Shown piece after piece: positions 7,223 to 16,368 of a stretch of DNA of 64,000 nucleotides (positions are counted from its first letter, which is position 1; the number at the start of each line of letters is the position of its first letter). The translations under genes were made by a program, and so were the position numbers. The DNA comes from Affinundibacterium flavidum (GTDB taxonomy: Bacteria; Pseudomonadota; Gammaproteobacteria; Burkholderiales; Burkholderiaceae_D): assembly GCF_014284175.1 (NCBI RefSeq), contig NZ_JACOGA010000017.1:1-64000 (forward strand). The letters are read 5' to 3'. Under the pieces are notes generated by a model. That model made no database searches and was not told the DNA's origin. It was given only the letters and a program-made list of their open reading frames with translations.

Positions 7223-8251
7223 ATGCAAACCATCACCCCAGCGCAAGCATTAGCCCTAGTCGAGCAACACTGGCACCTCAGTGGCATCGCCAAAGAACTT
7301 CCCTCTTACGCTGACCGCAATTTCAAAATCCATACACCACAAGGTAATTATGTCTTCAAAATTGCCAACCCCAACTGGTCGTATGCTGATCTCGATATCG
7401 AAAACGCAGCCCTACTGCATCTTGCCAAAACTTGTCCCGACCTAGCGTTGCCACAAGTGATGTTGACCGGATCTGGTCAGCACATTTTGCCGTACACCAC
7501 TGCCAGCGGTCAGGCTTGCCACATGCGCTTACTTAGCTTTGTTGAAGGGGATATTTATGCGAATGTGGCGGTGCGTGAAGATATCGATCATACCTACCTG
7601 CAAACCAGTTTAGGCATTGCGATCGCTAAATTGGATCGTGGCTTACAAGATTTTCAGCATGCGAGTATGGACAGATATGTGGACTGGAGCATCAGTAACT
7701 TACCTGATTTACGAGATGAAATCATTCATGTTGCAGAAGACGATTTACGCGAATTGGTAACGCGCCATACCAATTATTTTGCCGAACATGAAGCGACTTG
7801 GAAACGGACGTTACCAATGTCGGTAATCCACAATGACGCCAATGATTTTAATGTGATCGTCGCCGCCAATGTGACAGATCCAAAACCGCATGTGAACGCA
7901 ATTATCGATTTTGGCGACATGTGCCGTCACCTGCGCATCGTCGATCTCGCGATCACTATCGTGTATGCCTTGCAGCATGTGGATGAGGATCAAGCAGTAC
8001 GAGATTGCATGCTGGCGATACTACAAGGCTATCAATCGCAATACCCTTTGAGTAAGCAAGAAATCCAGATTATGTATCACGTAATCATGGCCAGATTGAG
8101 TCAAAGCATTTTGATGGCAACCCGTGCTTATCGCCACAATCCCGCCAATGATTACATTTTGGTTTCGCAAAAAGGTGTGCGTCGCCTGATACGTCAACTC
8201 GATGCTATGAATTACCAAGAATTACAGCACTTATTTTTAAGCGTACTTTAA
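7223..8251 (+). CDS. Hydroxylysine-kinase-like phosphotransferase (APH fold)
   Basis: 342-residue aminoglycoside-phosphotransferase-fold kinase most like the hydroxylysine kinase (HYKK/AGPHD1) family. The N-terminal half has ELPSYADRNFKI and YVFKIAN (the ATP-lysine strand), with CHMRLLSFVEG as the hinge. The C-terminal lobe has the Brenner-type catalytic motif VIHNDANDFNVIV and the metal-binding AIIDFGDM. The expected reaction is GTP- or ATP-dependent phosphorylation of 5-hydroxy-L-lysine to 5-phosphohydroxylysine. An upstream in-frame ATG at 7127 would add 32 residues encoded by the hairpin spacer, so 7223 is chosen. The phospho-lyase gene follows 18 bp after the stop. Specificity is inferred from family and neighbours. 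Confidence 0.82.
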   Translation: MQTITPAQALALVEQHWHLSGIAKELPSYADRNFKIHTPQGNYVFKIANPNWSYADLDIENAALLHLAKTCPDLALPQVMLTGSGQHILPYTTASGQACHMRLLSFVEGDIYANVAVREDIDHTYLQTSLGIAIAKLDRGLQDFQHASMDRYVDWSISNLPDLRDEIIHVAEDDLRELVTRHTNYFAEHEATWKRTLPMSVIHNDANDFNVIVAANVTDPKPHVNAIIDFGDMCRHLRIVDLAITIVYALQHVDEDQAVRDCMLAILQGYQSQYPLSKQEIQIMYHVIMARLSQSILMATRAYRHNPANDYILVSQKGVRRLIRQLDAMNYQELQHLFLSVL

Positions 8252-8269
8252 ATTCACCGATAGCCCATC

Positions 8270-9595
8270 ATGCCCACAACTGTCGCCCCTATTCCCAATC
8301 GCAGCCCAGAAGACATCATCGCACTGCGTCGCAAGCACTTAAATCCCACTTTAAGTATGTCGTACAAACAACCGCTAAAAATGGTGCGCGGTGCAGGTGC
8401 TTATTTATATGATCAAGATGGGAATGCTTATCTCGACATGGTGAACAATGTCTGCCACGTCGGGCATTGCCATCCGGCGGTCGTCGCCGCTGGTCAGGCG
8501 CAAATGGCACAACTCAATACCAATACACGCTACTTGCATGACAATATCGTCGAATATGCGAAGCGGCTAAGCGCAACTTTTCCATCCGAATTGTCCGTCG
8601 TTTTTCTGACCAATTCCGGCACCGAAGCAAACGATCTCGCTTTACGTATCGCCAAAACCTATACCCAAGCGAATGACATCATCGTGGTCGATCATGCCTA
8701 TCACGGTAATTCGCCAACCATGATAGAACTCAGCCCCTACAAGTTTGACGGTAAAGGTGGGCGCGGTCGTCCGGCGCATATTCAAGTCGCTGAAATCCCA
8801 GACGATTATCGTGGTCGCTTCCGCAAAGATGATCCTGAAGCTGGCGCACATTATGCAGAGGACCTGCAACGCGCGATTGCAGCGATCCACGCCCGCGGTG
8901 AAAAGCCCGCCGCTTTTTATTGTGAATCAGTCTTAGGTTGTGGCGGTCAAGTTGTCCTCCCCAAAGGCTATTTACCAGCAGCCTACTCCCATGCACGCGC
9001 CGCTGGCGCAGTTTGTATTGCAGATGAAGTGCAAGTCGGCTTTGGTCGCGCAGGTGATTATTTCTGGGCGTTTGAAGCACAAGGCGTTGTTCCAGATATT
9101 GTGACCATGGGCAAACCTATAGGCAATGGGCATCCTATGGGCGCGGTAGTCACTCGTCCCGAAATTGCGCAAGCATTTATCACCGGCATGGAATACTTCA
9201 ACACCTTTGCCGGCAATCCCGTGTCCTGTGCAATTGGCCTCGCGGTTTTGGATGTCATTCAACAGGAACACTTACAAGCACACGCCAAACAAGTCGGTGA
9301 TTTTCTCATGCAAGGTTTAAATGAATTGAAATCGCGCCACGGCTTAATTGGTGATGTGCGTGGTACGGGTTTGTTCATAGGTGTGGAATTAGTGAAGGAT
9401 CGCACCAGCTTAGAACCCGCAACAGCCGAAGCGAATGCGGTGATTGAATTTCTAAAAGCCCATCACATACTACTGTCAACCGATGGGCCATACGACAATG
9501 TCTTGAAGCTAAAACCGCCTATGGTGTTTAGTATGGAAAATGCGAAAGAGTTCTTGCTACAACTGGATCAAGCATTCACATGCCTGCGAGGGTAA
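8270..9595 (+). CDS. PLP-dependent 5-phosphohydroxylysine phospho-lyase-like (class III aminotransferase fold)
   Basis: 441-residue class III aminotransferase-fold protein strikingly like the animal phospho-lyases PHYKPL and ETNPPL. Shared signatures are NNVCHVGHCHPAVV, LNTNTRYLHDNIVEYAKRL, FLTNSGTEANDLALR, DHAYHGN, CIADEVQVGFGR, the Schiff-base Lys in IVTMGKPIGNGHP (about residue 281) and MEYFNTFAGNPVSCAIGLAV. These enzymes eliminate phosphate and ammonia rather than transaminate: phosphohydroxylysine gives 2-aminoadipate semialdehyde, and phosphoethanolamine gives acetaldehyde. The adjacent HYKK-like kinase and ALDH7 dehydrogenase favour the phosphohydroxylysine reaction; the phosphoethanolamine alternative cannot be excluded from sequence alone. 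A strong terminator follows at 9681. Confidence 0.85.
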   Translation: MPTTVAPIPNRSPEDIIALRRKHLNPTLSMSYKQPLKMVRGAGAYLYDQDGNAYLDMVNNVCHVGHCHPAVVAAGQAQMAQLNTNTRYLHDNIVEYAKRLSATFPSELSVVFLTNSGTEANDLALRIAKTYTQANDIIVVDHAYHGNSPTMIELSPYKFDGKGGRGRPAHIQVAEIPDDYRGRFRKDDPEAGAHYAEDLQRAIAAIHARGEKPAAFYCESVLGCGGQVVLPKGYLPAAYSHARAAGAVCIADEVQVGFGRAGDYFWAFEAQGVVPDIVTMGKPIGNGHPMGAVVTRPEIAQAFITGMEYFNTFAGNPVSCAIGLAVLDVIQQEHLQAHAKQVGDFLMQGLNELKSRHGLIGDVRGTGLFIGVELVKDRTSLEPATAEANAVIEFLKAHHILLSTDGPYDNVLKLKPPMVFSMENAKEFLLQLDQAFTCLRG

Positions 9596-9680
9596 ATATG
9601 CACTTCAAGATTGAACTTGCGTTTTGAAAAGCGATCGATATTAATCGGAATTTATTAAGTCCCCTATTACAGCGCAACAA

Positions 9681-9718
9681 AAAAAACCCTGTTCAACTCA
9701 CGTCGAACAGGGTTTTTT
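9681..9718. terminator. Bidirectional rho-independent terminator
   Basis: AAAAAACCCTGTTC (9681-9694) pairs with GAACAGGGTTTTTT (9705-9718) around a 10-nt loop. T-runs are present on both strands, so it can end both the hydroxylysine-type operon (plus) and the TonB-dependent receptor gene (minus). Confidence 0.92.
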
Positions 9719-9733
9719 ACATTAACGCCTCAA

Positions 9734-12472
9734 TTATTTCAAGCGATAAGTTGCAGACACATAGAGATAACGTCCGCGTGGGTTACCCCAGCTTGAGTTG
9801 TATCCCAATGAACTTGCTGGATCAAAGGCTGGATCCTTATTGAACAAATTATTGATACCTGCACGCAATGTCAAGTCTTTAAAACCAGAGTAAGAACCGG
9901 ACACATCAATCAACGTGCTGCTATTGATTTTCAGTCCTTCTGCATATTGGTCGTAATAGCTATTATTCGTCAACGTTGGGGAACGATCAACTTTAAATGC
10001 GCCAGTATAGTTTGCGACTGTAGTCATTGACCAATCCGCTTTATCCCAGCTAACACCCAATTTTGCCAATACACGTGGTGTACCGTATTCTCCAGCTTCG
10101 CAAGCAGTGTTATTCGGGCAGTTGATATACGGATCATCCGGCAACAGAGAGAAATCGTAATGACGTGTGAAAGTCGCTTCTGAGAAGAACTTAAATTTAC
10201 CGTTGGTATCAGTTTTCAACAGAACGCTACCGTCAACATCGAAACCATCTGTCTTAACTTTACTACGGTTAATCAGGCCCGCACGTACTTCTTTCAACTT
10301 ACCTACCAATGGGCCGATCTTCGCCTTATCAGCTGCGCTCAAGGCTGCATAGAAAGTACGATCGTCGTCACTGATGTCATAACGCGTGACATTGCCTTTG
10401 TATGGACCATCTTCACCTGCTAAGACTGTGTCATTGTCCAAGCTCTCAACACGGTCATTCCACTTGATATTCCAGTATGTCAAACCAAAACTAGTGTTTT
10501 TGATCGGTTCAATGACAAAACCAAGATTGAACATCTTCGCGTTTTCAGGCTTGAGATCTTTTGAACCAGACAAAAGTGACAATACGGAACCGTCACAAGA
10601 TTGACCAAAATGAACATTACCTGGTAAGCAGCGCTTAGGATCTCTTGAACTTCCAAACCCACCTCGACCATCATTAAATTGTTGAGATAATGTAGGTGCA
10701 CGGAAAGCCGTGCTATAAGTTCCGCGCAACATGAACGTGTCTAACGGACGATAGATGATGCCCACTTTAGGGTTCGTTGTATTACCGGCAGATTCGTATC
10801 TGTCGTGACGTACCGCAATATTTGCTTCCAATGTTTTTAGCACTGGCAAATTAGCTTCTGCGTAGACGGCTGACAAAGACTCAGAACCATTGATGCCGCG
10901 CAAAACAGAATAGATACCAATTGCGCCATCGCGCCAAGCTTGGGACGGATCATATTCCAATTTTTCACGTTTATATTCTGCACCAACCGCGACGCCAATT
11001 GGGCCACCAGGCAATTTACCAATTTCGGTCGTTGCATTGAATTTAGCAAAATCGGTTGCTGTAGACGTGTTGGTGTGATGATCAGCACTCAGCTCACTAA
11101 TAACCTGCGCAGAATTGTGATTGCCACCGAATGGGTTATATTTGCCCTCTGCAAGATATTGCTGCAATTTATCATGCATAAAACTGCCATAAATACGCGT
11201 ATTACCTTTTTCTTGACCGTGACCAACTGTAGTTGTCAATTCCCAGTCATTTACCTGCGCGATCAAACTTAATGTTGCTGACAGTGTATTGACATCCGTA
11301 CCTGTGCCGCCCTCAGCCGCTTGGAAATTGCGACGAACACGAACAGGAACACCGTAGGTATTGAATTTATTATTGGCAGGAACCAGCAGCACGCCTAAGC
11401 GATTCGCATCTTGAATCCAAGCAGGTGATGAGAGTTTGCGTGTTTCGAAGTGGTTATAGAACACGTTACCTGCTAAGGTCATCGTCGGGGAAATGTCCCA
11501 GTTTGCATTTACTACCGCGCCGTAACGGGTAATAGGTGCAACCAAGTTGATTCCTTCACCTGGAGCGTAAAAACAAGCATTGCGATTAGGTGCAGCAAAC
11601 CATTCCGGTGCATCTGGATATGGTTTGATGTGATCTTTAGCGCATTCTGGATCTGGCATACGTTGTGAGCCACCCAATGACAAAGTACCTGGATCAGTAC
11701 CGTTTGCACCGTAGACGCCACCAAATATCAAACCACCATTTTTATTCGTGAAATCACCGTTTTGTGTCCATGCGCGATCAACTGCACGAATAGCAGTGCG
11801 TTTTTCAGCACTCGCAGAATAGGTAACATTGAAATTTTGAGTGGCACGGTCACCAAAGCCACCAGAGACAGCTACTCTAGATGTTTCACCGTCACCTTTA
11901 GCAGTTTGGCCGTAGCTTGCATCAAGATTGAGACCTTTATAGTCTTTCTTCAAGATGAAGTTAACTACACCGCCAATAGCATCAGTACCGTAAATAGCGG
12001 ATGCGCCATCTTTAAGGATATCAATACGTTCAATCGCGGAAAGTGGAATGCTGTTCAAATCAACAGAAGTAGAACCACTGTACTCATCTGATCCAGACAT
12101 AGGCAAGCGATGTCCATTCAACAAAACGAGTGTTGGAAGTCCACGAAGTTTAACTTCAGTTGCACCATTACGGAATGAACCACTTCCTGCGTATTCACCA
12201 CCGTTACCGCCAGCGGAAGTCAGGTTACGCATAACATCAAGTACCGAAGTTGCACCCGAGCGAAGAATTTCTTCTTTAGTAAGAGTCGTAACCGGAGAAA
12301 CACCTTCCAGGTTAATACGTTTAATATTTGAACCAGTAACAACCACACGTTGAGCCTGGTCGGTTTGCTGAGCGTCTTGTGCTTGTGCTGAGGCAGCCAA
12401 TAAACTGGCTCCTGCTAACACGGTAAGTGCAACACGAACTGCGCGCACTCCCATTTTTTCTTGAAATAACAT
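9734..12472 (-). CDS. TonB-dependent outer-membrane receptor
   Basis: 912-residue receptor. A signal peptide (residues about 1-31, cleaved after ASAQA) is followed by the TonB box-like region AQRVVVTGSNIKR. The plug domain (about 50-170) carries LRGLPTLVLLNGHRLP, IERIDILKDGASAIYG and DAIGGVVNFILKKDY. The large beta-barrel ends in YVSATYRLK. No N-terminal STN signalling domain is seen, so it is a transporter rather than a transducer. It is of the large 'oar-like/carbohydrate-peptide' class rather than a clear siderophore receptor; the substrate is unknown. The start ATG 12472 has GGAG seven bases upstream. It is divergent from the secreted S9 peptidase gene across an AT-rich region, suggesting joint peptide use. 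Confidence 0.92.
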   Translation of the reverse strand: MLFQEKMGVRAVRVALTVLAGASLLAASAQAQDAQQTDQAQRVVVTGSNIKRINLEGVSPVTTLTKEEILRSGATSVLDVMRNLTSAGGNGGEYAGSGSFRNGATEVKLRGLPTLVLLNGHRLPMSGSDEYSGSTSVDLNSIPLSAIERIDILKDGASAIYGTDAIGGVVNFILKKDYKGLNLDASYGQTAKGDGETSRVAVSGGFGDRATQNFNVTYSASAEKRTAIRAVDRAWTQNGDFTNKNGGLIFGGVYGANGTDPGTLSLGGSQRMPDPECAKDHIKPYPDAPEWFAAPNRNACFYAPGEGINLVAPITRYGAVVNANWDISPTMTLAGNVFYNHFETRKLSSPAWIQDANRLGVLLVPANNKFNTYGVPVRVRRNFQAAEGGTGTDVNTLSATLSLIAQVNDWELTTTVGHGQEKGNTRIYGSFMHDKLQQYLAEGKYNPFGGNHNSAQVISELSADHHTNTSTATDFAKFNATTEIGKLPGGPIGVAVGAEYKREKLEYDPSQAWRDGAIGIYSVLRGINGSESLSAVYAEANLPVLKTLEANIAVRHDRYESAGNTTNPKVGIIYRPLDTFMLRGTYSTAFRAPTLSQQFNDGRGGFGSSRDPKRCLPGNVHFGQSCDGSVLSLLSGSKDLKPENAKMFNLGFVIEPIKNTSFGLTYWNIKWNDRVESLDNDTVLAGEDGPYKGNVTRYDISDDDRTFYAALSAADKAKIGPLVGKLKEVRAGLINRSKVKTDGFDVDGSVLLKTDTNGKFKFFSEATFTRHYDFSLLPDDPYINCPNNTACEAGEYGTPRVLAKLGVSWDKADWSMTTVANYTGAFKVDRSPTLTNNSYYDQYAEGLKINSSTLIDVSGSYSGFKDLTLRAGINNLFNKDPAFDPASSLGYNSSWGNPRGRYLYVSATYRLK

Positions 12473-13165
12473 CGATAAACTCCATAAATTTTAACAAACA
12501 TGTGTGCACTTTAGAGATAGGCCGCTTTCGTACATAGCAAAATCCGACAACCTTTTATGCGCGATCAAAACATTTCATCTCTTATGTAGCGTGTCAATCT
12601 CAAACATCTAATTTATTAGGACTTACATAAAATTGCACTGGTCAAGCATGAAGCTGACCGTACAATTGCACAAAGACACCAGCATCTTGTCAGCTTCTAT
12701 TTTGCGTAAGTCCTAAATCAAATAAAATCAACGGCGGGATTATCGCGCATTTACATGAAAAACTGCTGATTAATTAACACTCTCCTTATTACATATAAAT
12801 ATATACAGAATAAAGTTTTGCATATTCTGTTAAATATCGACTAAGTAGCGAATAACCAGAAAATAAAAAAATAATATTCGAATTGGAAAAAAATTTTCTT
12901 TTACAGTGTTGTTTCTTCGCACTTTTCCACAAAAAAACTTTGATTACATGTCACTGATATGCTGGAAAAATATTTAAATTATTTTTACGTAGTTTAATTG
13001 CAATAAAATACAACGAAGTCACCATTAATAAATAAAATATTTTTTAACGAAACTTTTTTTACTGAAATATATCAAATAATCAAAGACAATGAAAAATTAA
13101 TTTCAAAATTTTTTATTCTTTATAGAACTTGGCTCATCATCACAATTACATCAACAGGAATCAGA
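12473..13165. other. AT-rich divergent intergenic region (receptor / S9 peptidase)
   Basis: 693 bp without a supported gene. It contains the MITE-like element at 12617-12715, then a strongly AT-rich 400-bp stretch with several A/T runs. A small inverted repeat, ACAGAAT (12805-12811) with ATTCTGT (12824-12830), lies in this stretch. Promoters for both divergent genes must lie here, but many AT-rich hexamers are possible and none stands out. AGGAA lies six bases before the peptidase start. Confidence 0.6.
12617..12715. mobile_element. MITE-like element A, 99 bp, terminal repeat GGACTTACG...
   Basis: The left end TAGGACTTACATAAAATTGC (12617 onward) is mirrored by a right end ending TTTTGCGTAAGTCCTA at 12715. 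The TIR is about 15 bp with two mismatches, and TA is present at both outer edges. The interior has no coding capacity and contains the inverted pair AAGCTGAC/GTCAGCTT. A second element with the same ends but different length and interior is at 27998-28208. The TIR and TA edges are what a TA-duplicating IS would leave; the parent IS is not in this window. Confidence 0.7.
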
Positions 13166-15589
13166 ATGAAAATAAAAACAAACTTATTAATTCTCGCTAG
13201 TATTACCAGCATCAATATAACGAGCTCGGTACTTGCTCAAGAAAATCTTCCCTATCAAAAACCACCACAATCCATTTTAGAATTGGCTGACGTAGTCCGC
13301 GCTCCTGCAGTCAGCATGGATTCTAAGAAGCAGATGATGTTGCTCAGCTATCGTAATACTTACAAGACGCTGGCAGAACTCAATCAAACCGAAATGCGCC
13401 TTGGTGGCTTGCGTATCAATCCTGTCACGAACATTTCCAGCTCCACCAATTATCTAAACAATCTCAAGCTGCGCAAAGTCAGCGACAGCGTAGAACAACA
13501 AGTTAAAGGTTTGCCGCAAAATCCTTTGATCGCGAATATCAGTTGGTCGCCAAATGAAAAGAAAATTGCCTTCACACACACTACTGACAAAGGTGTGGAA
13601 TTGTGGGTGATTGATGTCGCCACCGCGCAGGCAAAAAAATTAAGTACCGCAACAGTCAACGCCAATCTTGACGCGCCATTTATCTGGTTTAAAGATAGTG
13701 AAAGTCTCTTGGTAAAATTCTTGCCAAAGAATCGCCCTGCCTTACTCGATGCCAGCAAAGACTTGCCAACGGGTGCCATTATCTCGAATTCGGGCGGCAG
13801 TGTTTCGCAAAATCGGACTTACCCTGATTTGTTAAAAAACCGCAATGACGAAATCAATTTCGAAAACATTGCCAGTTCCGAACTGCACAAAGTCAATATC
13901 AATGGCACCAGCAGTCTATGGAAAAAAGCCGATATGTTTGCGGGTGAAAGCTTTTCACCAGACGGTAAATATTTGATGCTGAGCACGATACAAAAACCAT
14001 TCTCCTACATTGTTCCTGTGAGTCGCTTCCCAAGTAAAACAGTGATCACGGATATGACCGGAAAAATAATCAAAACCGTCAACGAAGTTCCGCTCACCGA
14101 AACCATGCCTAAAGGTTTTAGTGCAACACGTGAAGGTAAACGCAGTATGAACTGGCGTGCAGACAAAACAGCCAGTCTGAGCTATGTGGTCGCGCTGGAT
14201 GGTGGTGATCCGGCCAAGAAAGTGGAATTCCGCGACGAGGTTTTCCAATGGGATGCACCGTTTGAACAAGCACCAAAATCCTTGGTCAAAACAGCGCAAC
14301 GCTACGCTGGCATCACCTGGGGCAACGACAAAATTGCGATCATCAGCGATAGCTGGTATGACACGCGCAATGAAAAAACTTACTTCTTTAATCCTTCTGA
14401 TGCGAACGAAAAGCCACGTCTGGTGTTTGACCGAAACTCACAAGACATTTACGCCAATCCAGGTCGCTTCGAAACCAAACGCAATCAATATGATCGCCGC
14501 GTCTTAGCCATTGAAGACAACAAAGCTTATTTGATTGGCGCAGGCCATAGTAAAAAAGGGCAATTCCCGTTCATCGATGCAATGAATCTCGACTCGCTGG
14601 AAAAAACCCGTGTTTACCAATCTACTTACACCGATAAAATTGAAAATATTCAATCGATAGAAGATGTGGCCAAGGGTGATGTGCTGGTGCAGATACAATC
14701 AAAAAATGATTACCCTAACTTCTACTTCCGCAACATCAAAGATAATCAACTCAAACCGATTACGCAATTTAAGAATCCGTATGAAGGTTTGAAAAACGTC
14801 TCGAAAGAAGTCATCAAGTACAACCGAAAAGATGGTGTGCAGTTATCCGGCACTTTATATTTACCAGCCGGTTACGACAAAACAAAGAAAGAAAAACTGC
14901 CTTTATTGATCTGGGCTTATCCAGCTGAATTTAAAGATAAAGATTCTGCAGGCCAAAGCACACATAATCCAAACGCATTCACGGCACCAAGTTACGGTTC
15001 CTTCATCTATTGGGCAACGCGTGGTTACGCGGTGTTAGACGATGCAGCATTTCCAATTATTGGTGAAGGCAAAACCGAACCTAACGACAATTTCGTTCCG
15101 CAATTAGTCGACAATGCAGAAGCGGCAATTGATGCGGTCGATGCGCTTGGATACATCGATAGACAGCGCGTGGCAGTCGGTGGCCATTCTTATGGTGCGT
15201 TTATGACGGCGAACTTGCTGACCTACTCCAAATTATTTGCTTGTGGTATTGCGCGCAGCGGTGCCTATAACCGTACGCTGACACCGTTTGGTTTCCAAAG
15301 TGAGCAACGTAATTATTGGGAAAGCCCTGAGGTGTATACCAAGATGTCGCCTTTCATGAATGCCGACAAAATGAAAACGCCGATCTTATTGGTCCATGGT
15401 GAAGCGGATAATAATCCTGGTACATTCACTCTACAAACTGAACGCTATTTCCAAGCCTTGAAAGGCTTAGGTGCACCGGCGCGGATGGTGATTTTACCGA
15501 AAGAAAGTCATGGCTACGCTGCGAAAGAAAACATCTTGCATTTACTGTGGGAGCAAGATCAGTTTCTGGAAAAATGTCTGAAGAAATAA
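13166..15589 (+). CDS. Secreted S9 family (prolyl oligopeptidase-type) serine peptidase
   Basis: 807 residues. A signal peptide (about 1-24, ending SVLAQ) leads into a beta-propeller-like N-terminal region (about 30-530), then an alpha/beta-hydrolase catalytic domain. The triad is visible: nucleophile Ser in GGHSYGAFMTANLL (about 674), Asp in HGEADNNPGTF (about 745) and His in PKESHGYAAKEN (about 781). The family cleaves short peptides; the long propeller and the ending resemble glutamyl/acylaminoacyl-type S9 members, so preference for proline should not be assumed. The protein is probably periplasmic. It has its own terminator and is divergent from a TonB-dependent receptor, consistent with a peptide uptake and degradation pair. 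Confidence 0.9.
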   Translation: MKIKTNLLILASITSINITSSVLAQENLPYQKPPQSILELADVVRAPAVSMDSKKQMMLLSYRNTYKTLAELNQTEMRLGGLRINPVTNISSSTNYLNNLKLRKVSDSVEQQVKGLPQNPLIANISWSPNEKKIAFTHTTDKGVELWVIDVATAQAKKLSTATVNANLDAPFIWFKDSESLLVKFLPKNRPALLDASKDLPTGAIISNSGGSVSQNRTYPDLLKNRNDEINFENIASSELHKVNINGTSSLWKKADMFAGESFSPDGKYLMLSTIQKPFSYIVPVSRFPSKTVITDMTGKIIKTVNEVPLTETMPKGFSATREGKRSMNWRADKTASLSYVVALDGGDPAKKVEFRDEVFQWDAPFEQAPKSLVKTAQRYAGITWGNDKIAIISDSWYDTRNEKTYFFNPSDANEKPRLVFDRNSQDIYANPGRFETKRNQYDRRVLAIEDNKAYLIGAGHSKKGQFPFIDAMNLDSLEKTRVYQSTYTDKIENIQSIEDVAKGDVLVQIQSKNDYPNFYFRNIKDNQLKPITQFKNPYEGLKNVSKEVIKYNRKDGVQLSGTLYLPAGYDKTKKEKLPLLIWAYPAEFKDKDSAGQSTHNPNAFTAPSYGSFIYWATRGYAVLDDAAFPIIGEGKTEPNDNFVPQLVDNAEAAIDAVDALGYIDRQRVAVGGHSYGAFMTANLLTYSKLFACGIARSGAYNRTLTPFGFQSEQRNYWESPEVYTKMSPFMNADKMKTPILLVHGEADNNPGTFTLQTERYFQALKGLGAPARMVILPKESHGYAAKENILHLLWEQDQFLEKCLKK

Positions 15590-15606
15590 TGTCAGTGTGA
15601 TCAAAC

Positions 15607-15657
15607 AAAAAAATCCCGAAGCTCAGATCAAACTCAGATCAATGTCGGGATTTTTTT
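15607..15657. terminator. Rho-independent terminator (bidirectional)
   Basis: AAAAAAATCCCGA (15607-15619) pairs with TCGGGATTTTTTT (15645-15657). The loop region holds a direct repeat, CTCAGATCAA twice. It lies between the convergent S9 peptidase and ClpP-like genes. Confidence 0.88.
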
Positions 15658-15675
15658 GTGCTGAATTAAGCCGCT

Positions 15676-16368
15676 TTATGGACGTACTTGTATGCCCAAA
15701 CTTTCTGGCGTCACCCCAGGAACAGGATCACACTCGCTGATCAATCGATGCGGCGCCCCATCACATACAAAGACTTGATGCTTGCCCTTAGGCGTACGTT
15801 GCGGCTCACGGTAAATGTAAATCTCGCCATCGCCCGTTCCCTTTTTGTCGTCAAAAATTCGATTTAACAGTGACAAGGGAAATTTACCTAAGCTCTTACT
15901 CGCAATTTTTTTGTTCACGACTTCCGTTTTTCCATAGTTGACTTCGCGCGTACGGTGATTGCGTATCGCATGAATCATCAGAAATGTCGGTGTGTGATCA
16001 TTAGTTGGTAGCAAGCTGCGAGTTGATCCCAACAAGAAAGCTGCTGCGCAGGCCGACGCGCAACGCCCTATCGCTTCGGTACGCAATTGATGACGATTAA
16101 TCAGTACCTCTATCTTGTCCAAAATAATCGTGGCGGCCGCACCAGCACCGGGTGAGTCTTCAAACTGCAAAGTATTAAAGACACCGGGATTCATCGCGAG
16201 TGCGGCTTGAATTTGCGCCACACTATTTAAGTTGAGTTCACCTTGCAGGGAAATGCGGCTGAAATCGTTTACCACGCGATAAGATTTGACTGCCACGACG
16301 CCAAAGGCAAAGATCAAGATTAAGAGTTCGGCGAACGTGATGCGCCAAGGATGTGATTGCTTATGCAC
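15676..16368 (-). CDS. Membrane-anchored periplasmic protein with ClpP/crotonase-like fold (COG3904-like)
   Basis: 230 residues. An N-terminal membrane anchor (about 9-28, FAELLILIFAFGVVAV) is followed by a domain reminiscent of predicted periplasmic ClpP-like proteins: ISLQGELN as the first strand, then GRCASACAAAFLLGSTRSLL (about 101-120). In that family the Ser of a C-x-S-A-C motif takes the ClpP nucleophile position. A later MIHAIRNHRT segment could supply the His. The substrate and any protease activity are unknown. The start is GTG 16368 with no better in-frame ATG and only a weak ribosome site. It converges with the S9 peptidase gene. Confidence 0.55.
   Translation of the reverse strand: MHKQSHPWRITFAELLILIFAFGVVAVKSYRVVNDFSRISLQGELNLNSVAQIQAALAMNPGVFNTLQFEDSPGAGAAATIILDKIEVLINRHQLRTEAIGRCASACAAAFLLGSTRSLLPTNDHTPTFLMIHAIRNHRTREVNYGKTEVVNKKIASKSLGKFPLSLLNRIFDDKKGTGDGEIYIYREPQRTPKGKHQVFVCDGAPHRLISECDPVPGVTPESLGIQVRP

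Noticed and set aside
6781..7293. Minus-strand frames of about 96 and 170 codons across the hairpin spacer
   Set aside because: They consist mostly of the structured repeat and the start of the kinase gene on the other strand; no recognisable protein.
8270..9595. Ordinary class III transaminase (ornithine or GABA type)
   Set aside because: Signatures such as LNTNTRYLHDNIVEYAKRL and GMEYFNTFAGNPVS are those of the phospho-lyase group.
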